Of a stretch of DNA of 64,000 nt, positions 52,475-60,500 are shown piece after piece (positions within the stretch are counted from its first letter, which is position 1; each line of letters starts with the position of its first letter). The DNA comes from an uncultured Prevotellaceae bacterium (GTDB taxonomy: Bacteria > Bacteroidota > Bacteroidia > Bacteroidales > Bacteroidaceae). The DNA lies in NCBI GenBank assembly GCA_902769705.1, contig CACXPX010000013.1, positions 1-64,000 of the forward strand, in the 5' to 3' direction. Under the pieces are notes generated by a model. That model had not been told where the DNA came from. It saw nothing but the letters and a program-made list of their open reading frames with translations, and searched no databases. The position numbers and the translations under genes were made by a program.

Positions 52475-52562
52475 TTATATACATATCATATAGAAATGGC
52501 ACATGTGGTGTACACGGTTTGTACATGTGGCATGTACAGTTTGTACATGGGGCTTGTACTAC
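52475..52562. repeat. 22-bp-pitch palindrome array D
   Basis: ACATGTGG at 52501 and 52523 and ACATGGGG at 52545 are exactly 22 bp apart. The central unit holds a perfect TGTACATG-TGG-CATGTACA palindrome (52520-52538). The third unit has GTACA ... TGTAC, and a fourth, AT-rich unit (52475-52496) has TATA ... TATA arms. It lies upstream of the DUF1573 gene and downstream of the ompA-like terminator. Confidence 0.82.
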
Positions 52563-52576
52563 TTTCATCTATACAC

Positions 52577-52627
52577 AAAAAACTCCACGGATAACACAGA
52601 CATAGAGTCGTCTGTGGTATCCGTGGA
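52577..52627 (-). terminator. Rho-independent terminator of the OmpA-family gene
   Basis: Two 18-nt arms (52584-52601 and 52610-52627) match at 17 of 18 positions around an 8-nt loop. On the minus strand six T follow almost directly (52582-52577). It lies 31 bp after the OmpA-family stop. Confidence 0.85.
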
Positions 52628-52658
52628 ATCTATTCGTAATACTTAACCCGTGGCTAAA

Positions 52659-53789
52659 TTACTCAGCGATACAGATTGACACACGGTTCAGATCGTTCTC
52701 AGCGAACGGCTGGACACGAGCACCCTTCGAGTCAGAAGTGATACGGTCAGCGGGAATGTTGTACTGCTCGATGAGGGTCTTCACCACCTTCTCAGCACGC
52801 TGCTTAGCGATGCGGTCGTTGATGATGTCGTTACCAGTACCAGCGTCAGCATAACCAGTCACAGCCACCTTCGACTTCGGATACTTGTTCATGTAGTCCA
52901 CGATGTCGCGAACCTTTTGCACTTCAGAATCTCTGATCACGGTAGAGTTGATGGTGAAGAAGACGTCACGGCGCAAAGGCTCGATCTTCACAGGAGGCTT
53001 CGGGGGCTCGGGCTTCTTGGGCTCGGGAGCAACGTAGGTGTTACCAGTCTCAACGGGCTCGTCAACGGGCTCGATGAACGGCTCAACCTTCGTGTAGCTC
53101 TTACCCAAGTTGATGCGCAGACCAGCGAGAGCGTTGAAATACATGTCGGGGTTGTCACCGTACTTAGAGTTGTACTTGTCGCTCAGGATGTTGGCATTAC
53201 CCTCGATGATCAGTTTCACAGCGTCGCTCAGACGGAATGCGAACTCCAGACCACCACGTCCGAACGGACGAATCTTTGTGCCATCCCAAACATACTGCAT
53301 GTTGTAAGCGTCGAGCGAATACAGCTGGGCAGCAATGTCGTTAGCCTCGTCGTTCTTGAAGCCGATGTTGGCACCGCCACCAAGGAACAAGCTGAGGTTG
53401 AAGAAACGCTTCGGGTTGAAGCCGCAGAAAGCGTTCGAGAGGTTGAACATCAGGTCGAGACCCGGTGCCACGTAGTTGAATTTGTAGTTCTTGTTGAAAG
53501 GTGTGCCTAACTTCACATCACGATAGTTAGCCCAACCACCTTTGCTCTGCCAGCCATTACCCTGGATGCGGGCAGCAAACCAAGGATTGAACTGGTAACC
53601 AATACTCAGCTGAGCGTTCGGGCTGAGCAAGTCCTTGAACTTAGCCTCGCCAAGCGTGTACTGAGCACCGCCCTGCAAAGTTATGAAGGCGTGCTTCTTG
53701 AATTGATACTCAGGCTCTGCGCTCTGAGCCATTGCTGTTGTTGACACCAGTGCCAATGCAGCAATCAATAACGATTTTAGTGACTTCAT
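52659..53789 (-). CDS. OmpA-family outer-membrane protein
   Basis: The protein has 376 aa. Signal peptide to TTAMAQS; an N-terminal beta-barrel of about 200 residues (HAFITLQGGAQYTLGEAKF ... MYFNALAGLRINLGKSY); a Pro/Glu/Lys linker (about 248-272); and a C-terminal OmpA domain binding peptidoglycan (VFFTINSTVIRDSEVQKV, VTGYADAGTGNDIINDRIAKQRAEKV, with the conserved Asp and Arg). It anchors the outer membrane to the wall and is usually abundant. It is the last gene of a leftward cluster, with a strong terminator after it. Confidence 0.94.
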   Translation of the reverse strand: MKSLKSLLIAALALVSTTAMAQSAEPEYQFKKHAFITLQGGAQYTLGEAKFKDLLSPNAQLSIGYQFNPWFAARIQGNGWQSKGGWANYRDVKLGTPFNKNYKFNYVAPGLDLMFNLSNAFCGFNPKRFFNLSLFLGGGANIGFKNDEANDIAAQLYSLDAYNMQYVWDGTKIRPFGRGGLEFAFRLSDAVKLIIEGNANILSDKYNSKYGDNPDMYFNALAGLRINLGKSYTKVEPFIEPVDEPVETGNTYVAPEPKKPEPPKPPVKIEPLRRDVFFTINSTVIRDSEVQKVRDIVDYMNKYPKSKVAVTGYADAGTGNDIINDRIAKQRAEKVVKTLIEQYNIPADRITSDSKGARVQPFAENDLNRVSICIAE

Positions 53790-53829
53790 AAATATAATAT
53801 TTAGTTAATAATGATTATTCTCTTTCTGA

Positions 53830-56046
53830 TTATGGGCAAACCGGACGAATGGTCAAGCCGAACTCGCGGTAGAGGCCAGGCATAGGATTGGCATTCGTGT
53901 CGCTGGGGTCCGAATTGGCATTGAACTGCAGATTCAGTCCATAGTCGGTGTTACGCAGGTTCAGCGAACTGGTCCAATACGCACCATATCGGCCGTCTTG
54001 CTGCAAAGAGCCGCTTGCACCAGTCTTCCATCCGGCAGCGGGCAGGAATATGCTCTTACCATTCGGACCTTTGACGATGAAGCCGGGAACGCCTGAATTA
54101 TTATAGTTATCTGTCCACGTCCAGGTGCACTTTGTCCAAAGCTCACTCATTTCCTTCTGTGTCGGCACGCGCCATGTGCTTCCCCATATCTTCCGTGCTG
54201 CATCATATTTATAGTCTCCATCAGCGTTGAAGTCCTTTCCCAAATAATCGTATGCCCCATTATTATAATGCACATGCGAAGCCTTTGAGTAGTCGCCATC
54301 AGCGGGCTCGGCCACATCGCCCCATGCAATATAGTAGCCAGCCCCCGTAGCACTCGTGGCACCCAGGTTACGATTAGCCCATTTCACGCTCAGACCCAAG
54401 TCAACCGCATTCTTCGGAGTCACTGAAGGAGTGATAGCCTTGTCATAGACGGCACGAATCTGCGAGCGTATATGCTTTTTATTAGGTCTGGAAATCGGAC
54501 CACTTGCAGCAAATCGGCAAAGAACGGGGTTTGTACCGTCTGGATCGATTTCAGCTGTCCAGAAATATACATATCTATTTACTTCTGCACTCGATGTGCC
54601 TGAATAGTAACCAGCTGCAGGGAAGAAAATGGTATTGCCAGTTGTCTTACTGGTCAAAGCATAACCCGAAATTGTCGCACCTGTAGATGTCATGCGAGTT
54701 TCACGCACAGGATCTTTGCAGTTGTCAAACAATTCTTGGAAGTCGGCAAAGGTAGGCATACGCCAACCGCCACCCCACTTCACGTGGGCTACGTCGTAAT
54801 TGGTTCCGGCAATAGAAGTTCCCGTAAAGCCAGAGGCATAGTCTGAGGGGTTCGTACTGGTCATGTCACCGCTCGTGTCACCCCAACCGAAGTAAGGGCC
54901 CAAGTCATTGGCCGATGCGGCACCCATGTCCCATTCAGCCCAATACACACTACCACCCATGTCCACATAGTTGGGCTCTGGGAAGCGCGAATTGGTTCTG
55001 AACGACAGTTCCTCGCCATAGACGGGCACACCCTCCACCAACACGTAGGGACGAACCTTGTAAGAAGTCTCTTCGTCCAAATCTGTCAACGAGAAGACGG
55101 CGCTGTTTTCACCCATATCAAGCGATCCGCTGCCCACTTCCTTCGAGCAACTGCCACCATATTGCAGACTGGCCGATGATTTTCCCCACAGCACTCCGTA
55201 CTCGCCTGCCTTGTCGGCATCGCCCGTCAGGGTGTAGGTTACCTTAAAGTCACCCTCGTCAAGGAAGTTGCTCACATGGTCTTCATTGCAATGGAGCATC
55301 TGGATAGCAAATGCCACCTCGAGTCCCTCGTCTCCATAGACAGGACGGATGAGCAGGCCATAATAGCGTTTCAACGTCTCCAACGACGGTTGACCCGACT
55401 GGTTGAAGAAGAGCGAGTAAGCGGTTTCGTCGTCCTGTTTGTTATAGACGCCCGTCCAATAATATCCATTTTCCTGGGCGTTCTTGATTTCCTGCAGCTC
55501 GCGTTGGCCGCCGGCAGGCAGGAAGATGGAGTTTCCGTTGCCTTCAACCAGATATCCCCAATTGCCTTCATCGTCTTGGCTCCAGGTCCATTCGCATTTG
55601 TCAATCAAGTCTTGCATCTCTTTGTCAGTAGGCAGACGCCACTTGTCGCCCCAGAGTTTCTGGGCAATGTCACGGCTGCTGTCGTTCACGATGTTGGCAG
55701 TGGGATGAGTTACTGGGAAATAACGAAGAGTGTCGGTTTGGTTGATGCCCGTCACGTCGCCCCAGCCAAAGTGGGTGAATGTCACGCCTGCATAATCAGG
55801 ATTGGTGGTGGTGGCGGTCAGGTTAATGGGCGCCCATTTCACTGAAAGGCCCAAATCCACAGCATCATCGACTGATGGTGCGGTGGACTCCAGTTCATAG
55901 TTGTCGTTCTGGAAGGTAATATCCACCACTTCCCATACATAGCGTTCAATGGTGGTGTCGTTAAGCTGGATATACACTTTTTGCTGAGCCTGTGCCAAGG
56001 TGGCGCAGAGCAGCAGGAGCCATCCTATGCAAAAACTTTTCTTCAT
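53830..56046 (-). CDS. Secreted protein with three Fibrobacter-type major paralogous domains
   Basis: The protein has 738 aa with a signal peptide cut near LAQAQ. A short beta module (VYIQLNDTTIERYVWEVVDI) is followed by three copies of the FSU-type paralogous domain, at about 62-235, 355-530 and 545-738. Each has a start like VDLGLSVKWANRNLGA, a G-W-G-D turn, a W-R-(V/L/M)-P-T segment followed by a D/E-rich helix, and N-x-I/S-I-F-L/F-P-A-A-G. A fibronectin-like beta domain (about 238-350) separates the first two. The domain is frequent in gut anaerobes, but its function is unknown. There is no sorting-like tail. It overlaps the small gene upstream by 1 nt. Confidence 0.83.
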   Translation of the reverse strand: MKKSFCIGWLLLLCATLAQAQQKVYIQLNDTTIERYVWEVVDITFQNDNYELESTAPSVDDAVDLGLSVKWAPINLTATTTNPDYAGVTFTHFGWGDVTGINQTDTLRYFPVTHPTANIVNDSSRDIAQKLWGDKWRLPTDKEMQDLIDKCEWTWSQDDEGNWGYLVEGNGNSIFLPAGGQRELQEIKNAQENGYYWTGVYNKQDDETAYSLFFNQSGQPSLETLKRYYGLLIRPVYGDEGLEVAFAIQMLHCNEDHVSNFLDEGDFKVTYTLTGDADKAGEYGVLWGKSSASLQYGGSCSKEVGSGSLDMGENSAVFSLTDLDEETSYKVRPYVLVEGVPVYGEELSFRTNSRFPEPNYVDMGGSVYWAEWDMGAASANDLGPYFGWGDTSGDMTSTNPSDYASGFTGTSIAGTNYDVAHVKWGGGWRMPTFADFQELFDNCKDPVRETRMTSTGATISGYALTSKTTGNTIFFPAAGYYSGTSSAEVNRYVYFWTAEIDPDGTNPVLCRFAASGPISRPNKKHIRSQIRAVYDKAITPSVTPKNAVDLGLSVKWANRNLGATSATGAGYYIAWGDVAEPADGDYSKASHVHYNNGAYDYLGKDFNADGDYKYDAARKIWGSTWRVPTQKEMSELWTKCTWTWTDNYNNSGVPGFIVKGPNGKSIFLPAAGWKTGASGSLQQDGRYGAYWTSSLNLRNTDYGLNLQFNANSDPSDTNANPMPGLYREFGLTIRPVCP

Positions 56047-56564
56047 TATTTCTTGTAAATCTTAAATGACTGTTTATTGGTTTTAATGATATAAAAACCG
56101 TGCTGCAAACCGGCAAGATGAATGGTCACCTCGTCGCCATTGCGCTCGGCATCCGTCGACATGCGTTTGCCGTCGATAGAATAAAGGGCCACCTGCATGG
56201 CCTCGTCCACACCTGTCATGCGCACCGTCTGCCCGTCCACATATTCGAAAGTGAAGCGGTTAGGAGCCGATTCGTTGGCAATATCGGTAACTGGACCTGG
56301 GGTGTCCGACGGCTTGGAATCGTCGCCGAAATATATTCGTTTGATGGAGGAATAGTCAAATTCGGTGGTGAAACTCGAGGATTTAATGTATACAACATCT
56401 GCCCCGAACTCCACTTCAGGTTTCTCAGCCAGATAGAAATATTCTTCTGCTTGGCTGTCGTCATTGAATTCCACGATGAGTGCATCACCAGTATTGGCGG
56501 CATTGGCTTTACCGAATACCGACAACACAGCGAACAGCAGTATGTAGAACTTTCTTTGCAACAT
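56046..56564 (-). CDS. Small secreted protein with sorting-like tail (partner of FSU-domain gene)
   Basis: The protein has about 172 aa from the ATG at 56564 (56570 also possible). A signal peptide ends near KANAAN, then a beta module (ALIVEFNDDSQAEEYFY ... DYSSIKRIYFGDD), a short linker (VTDIANES) and a tail VALYSIDGKRMSTDAERNGD ... GFYIIKTNKQSFKIYKK. The order of parts equals that of the 135-aa protein at 46383-46790. Its stop overlaps the start of the 738-aa gene by 1 nt. The function is unknown. Confidence 0.8.
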   Translation of the reverse strand: MLQRKFYILLFAVLSVFGKANAANTGDALIVEFNDDSQAEEYFYLAEKPEVEFGADVVYIKSSSFTTEFDYSSIKRIYFGDDSKPSDTPGPVTDIANESAPNRFTFEYVDGQTVRMTGVDEAMQVALYSIDGKRMSTDAERNGDEVTIHLAGLQHGFYIIKTNKQSFKIYKK

Positions 56565-56579
56565 CGTCAATATATAGTC

Positions 56580-56999
56580 TCAATTTTTTCTTTTATAAAT
56601 AACGTCGCCCACTATTTTATAATGGATTGGTTCCTTTGTACCATTGGAGAACACCACAATGTGTTTCCTGATGCGTCTGGCCGGATATTGCGACATGTCG
56701 AACGTTCCTCGGATATGACCTTTTTGGCCAGGCTCGACAAACGAATCCACCGAATTAACCTCGGTACACGAACAAGCCGATTTCACAAGATAGACATTCA
56801 GCATCTGTGCACCGGTGTTCTTGAACTCTATGTCGAAATCCACCTTAGGGTGGCTCTTTAGAATGGTACCTACATCGCAAGAGTCGTGGGTGAACTCTAA
56901 ACGCGGCAAATTTGTCCGGTTGCCTTTGCAGGCCACGAGGGCGAGCAAAAAGACAACTGACAAACCTTTGAGGAGATTATTGCTTGATAAACTCCACAT
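56580..56999 (-). CDS. DUF1573 lipoprotein
   Basis: The protein has about 139 aa from the ATG at 56999 (57005 and 57047 are in frame too, but the longest would add 14 residues with no signal-peptide character). The signal ends LLALVAC. The DUF1573 Ig-like domain is seen in FDIEFKNTGAQMLNVYLVKS followed by ACSCTEVNS and the closing IVVFSNGTKEPIHYKIVGDV. The start lies within the 3' end of the upstream lipoprotein gene (overlap 23 nt), which implies translational coupling. Confidence 0.85.
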   Translation of the reverse strand: MWSLSSNNLLKGLSVVFLLALVACKGNRTNLPRLEFTHDSCDVGTILKSHPKVDFDIEFKNTGAQMLNVYLVKSACSCTEVNSVDSFVEPGQKGHIRGTFDMSQYPARRIRKHIVVFSNGTKEPIHYKIVGDVIYKRKN

Positions 57000-57525
57000 T
57001 ACCATTGGTGTTTGACTCGTCGAACACGTCGTAGACACCCTCTGCATTGAGGTCGAGCAGCGTCAGGTACCATTGACCCTCCTTAAAGACGGGGTTGATG
57101 TGCTGGGCAGTGACGCCGATCTCCTTATCGAGGTCGCCCGACGGAACAATCTGCAACAAGATGGTGATATCGTTGTTCTTCGCACTACGCAGCAAGAATC
57201 CCTTTTTCTTCACACCATAGATGTGCAGTTTGCTGAAAGCCGACTTGAACCCGTTGGCCTCTTTAGCCTCCAAGGGCACCACTTCACCGTCTTTCACACG
57301 GTTGAGCATATTGACGGCGTCTTCCACTCTGTTCTCAGCAAGCAGACCCATATAGTGGTCGATGAGCTCGTTGATGGCCAAGGTGTCTTCAGCATCGGTC
57401 TTCAACTCAGGTTCGGGCAAATAAGGATTGGTATTCGTCTTCTTCTTATTGTCTGAACACGACGAGCACGAACTGACTAAAACGACTGCCAAAAGCAGCA
57501 AAACAGGGATGATAATTCGTTTCAT
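56977..57525 (-). CDS. Hypothetical lipoprotein
   Basis: The protein has 182 aa. The signal ends VLVSSC with more Cys just after (SSCSSCSD), so the exact anchor Cys is uncertain (residue 20 or 23). After a Lys/Asn/Pro spacer comes a small alpha+beta domain (LIDHYMGLLAENRVEDAVNML ... EGQWYLTLLDLNAEGVYDVF) that resembles the NTF2-like or DUF4878-type fold in general layout. I cannot name the family with certainty. It opens the cluster that continues through DUF1573, the small partner, the FSU-domain protein and the OmpA-family protein. Confidence 0.72.
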   Translation of the reverse strand: MKRIIIPVLLLLAVVLVSSCSSCSDNKKKTNTNPYLPEPELKTDAEDTLAINELIDHYMGLLAENRVEDAVNMLNRVKDGEVVPLEAKEANGFKSAFSKLHIYGVKKKGFLLRSAKNNDITILLQIVPSGDLDKEIGVTAQHINPVFKEGQWYLTLLDLNAEGVYDVFDESNTNGNVEFIKQ

Positions 57526-57542
57526 TATAGAATTGTTAAGTG

Positions 57543-57576
57543 AAAAAAGGGGAGGAGTATCAACCCCTCCCCTTTT
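57543..57576 (-). terminator. Rho-independent terminator of the coiled-coil lipoprotein gene
   Basis: AAAAGGGGAGG (57545-57555) pairs with CCTCCCCTTTT (57566-57576). On the minus strand six T end the hairpin (57548-57543). It separates the 1416-aa lipoprotein gene from the next cluster. Confidence 0.82.
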
Positions 57577-57597
57577 GTTAGTATCATAAGAATCTGA

Positions 57598-60500
57598 TTA
57601 GAACTTCTTAGCCTGAGATGTAGAAGGCTTAACAGTCACAACCACATTCTGGTAAACAGTGCCCCAGAGGTACTCAACAGATACGGGCAGCTGTACCTTG
57701 AACTCGTCAACAACGTTACTCAAGTTGCGATAGATGAGCTTGCTGACGCCATCTTCCTCAACATATACGAAGTCGACATTGTCACTTACCTCGCTCATGG
57801 TCACCCACTTGCCGTTCCAAACCTTCTTACCATCCTCAATCTTAGTCTGATTCAGAGTGGTCTGAACATCAGGATTGGTAGATACGTTGTTGCCAGACTC
57901 AACACCCTGCAGCTTCACAGACTGGATGCCGTAGAAGGTCTTGTAAGACAGACCAGTGGTCTCACCAGTCTCTTCGTCGGTCACTTCGTCCTTCCAAGTG
58001 TCACGCCAATCGGTGTAAGCGAGCAGATCGTCGAGGAGGATCTCCTGAGGAGCATCACCGTGAGCATAAGAAGCATCCTCAACATCCTTACCAGCACCAG
58101 ATACATTGATCGGGCGGAGGAAGCGAACGAGGATAGAGTTGTTCTTAAGCGGGATGAGGCAGATATCAGACTGATCAGCTGTTTCGATAGCACCTTCTTT
58201 GGGTTTGTCAATCCAAGCGATGAGGCTAACCTCAGCCTTCAGCACGTCGTCGGCCAACTCGTTGTGAGCCTTGTAGTTCAACATAGCCTCAACATAACCA
58301 TTGTTGTCCTCAGAGTGAACGAGAGCAACCTTCATGGTCTCAAGGTCTTCACCCTCGATGGTAGCGATGAGCTGAGCATCCAAAGGACTGGTCACGTAAG
58401 CGTAGAGGTTCTTACCCTGCTTGAGTTGAGGATCGGTAACAGTCTTAATCTTGTTAACCTCAGCAACGTCGAGGTCAGAAGCGAAGAGCTTGAAGCTTGT
58501 GGTCTTGTTCGGGGTCTTGTAGTAACCCTTGAAGGTACCAATCTGCTTAGAAGACTCGAAGACGAAGTCGGTCTGGATGTTCTCCTTGTTGTAAGCCTTA
58601 TTGTTGTTGACCTTCTTACCATCAACCATAGTGGTGATGTCAATCCACATGTTGGGCTTCACAGCATCGTTCTTGAAGTTACCAACGAAGACGTCAGCCA
58701 GCTGAGTGTCGAACGGATCGGCAGTCTTCTCGAAGAAGTCCTCAGGAACGAGGGTCTGAGCGTGGATTTCGCGGTTGCCACCATCACCCTGGATAGCGTT
58801 AGAGTTGAGGGTGAACCAGTAGTTAGAAATCTTATGAGCGTCGAAGTCAACCTCACCAGTAACAGTAGCCTTCAAGAAGGCGATGTTGTTAGGATCAGAC
58901 TTGAAGATCACGAAGATGTCAGGATAAGCATAGTTCTGACTCTTCAGCAAGCAAGCCACTTGAACTTCCTTATTCTTCTTGAAGAGTTCGATAGCCTCAT
59001 CAGCATTAACCTTCCACTCGAAGACAGAAGTACGTACACCATTCAGATCCTCGTCGGGGAGATAAGTGATGGTACCAATCTTCTCAGAAATATTCTTCAC
59101 GGCAGTCCACTTACCCTTCACAAGGATATACTGCTGAGCCTCGTCGGGATTAGCGGTCAGTGTAGAACCTTCAGCAAGAGCGGGATCCTGATAGAGAGGA
59201 CCAGCATTGCCATCCTGATCAAGATAGTTCTTCTCGAAGTCCTCACGAGAGAACGACTCGGGCAGAGCATCGTGCTTCATCAGGTCGTACTGAGTCTCAA
59301 TCCAAGTGGTCTTGCGGCCATAAGCGGTAGAACCAGCACCGAAGCAGTCGTCATACTGAGTGTAAGACCACTTGTCGGTAGAAGTGTAAGTTACAGAAAC
59401 GCCCGGAGTTTCAACAGGAGGTACTCCAGTCTCAGAGATACGTACGGGGATGTAACCGTAGTCGAGGATGTGACCAGTGGTCTTCTCAATCAGAGATACG
59501 CGAACCAGAGGAACACGGTCGATGGTGGTACGGCTCTGCTCAGCACCGTAAGCTTGTGCCTTACCGGTGTTCTTCTCAGGCATCTGAGGACGGAGAGTGA
59601 TACCGTCTTCGGGGTTGATAGCAGCCTGTGCAGACTCAGAAGTAGTGTTGGTACCGATGATGAACTTGGTGAGTTCGAACTTGTACTCCAAGCCGTACTT
59701 AGCAAGGTTCTCAGCACTCATCTTCTCGTGAGCACCGTCAACAGTGGTGTAGTGAACCTCAACGAGCTTGCTCAGGTCGAGAGTAGCATTCCAGTCGACA
59801 GTATCCTGACCTTCACCGAGGATGTTATCCTTCACACGCGGAGTGTTATCAACGAAGTACTTAGCCTCGTCAACGGTAGCGAAGAGGTGAGAGTGGTTCA
59901 TGTCGATTTCCTTCTTGTTGTACTTAGCAACGAGGTCGCAAGTACCGCAGTGAGTGTTCAGCAGGCCTGTCATAGTGATTGACTCAGGAGTCTTGGTGTT
60001 CACGATAGCGTGAGCCAGACGGACATCCTTAATCTGCTGATACTTCAGAGCAGCGTAGTCAGATGTGATGGTGGTGTCACCCTTCTCACCCGAACGTACA
60101 GTAGCCTTGATAGCGAATACAGTTACAGAGTCATTCCAATAAACTGACTTGATCTTCTCCTGATCGCGAACCTTCAGGTTCACATTCAGCATGCCATTCT
60201 CAACCCAGTAAGGAGTCTCGAGGGCCTTGTTGACAGAAACAACGGCCTTAGAAGAACGAGTATCTTCGGGGTCTACCTCATAAGGTTTGTCATCGTCAAT
60301 GACAGAAACGTCGAGGATGCTCTCCTTAGAAACGTTAGAAGGATTCATGTGGTACTGAGCAACGAGGTTGAGCACCTTGAATGCCTTCAGAGAGTCGTAA
60401 CGCTCGTGGATGGTACGTGCAACGTCCTGAGCAGCGAAGTCAACATTAGCTTCCTTGCTGTTCTTGTGGTCGATGGTGGTACCCTTCTTTTCAGCGAGGT

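Noticed and set aside
52577-52627. Another member of the 22-bp palindrome family
   Set aside because: The arms are long and are followed by a T run on the minus strand directly after the OmpA-family stop, so it is a standard terminator with no 22-bp repetition.
58060-59982. 640-codon antisense frame inside the coiled-coil lipoprotein gene
   Set aside because: It is rich in Leu, Val, Arg and Ser because it mirrors the restricted codon use of the sense gene, and it has no domain or start signal.
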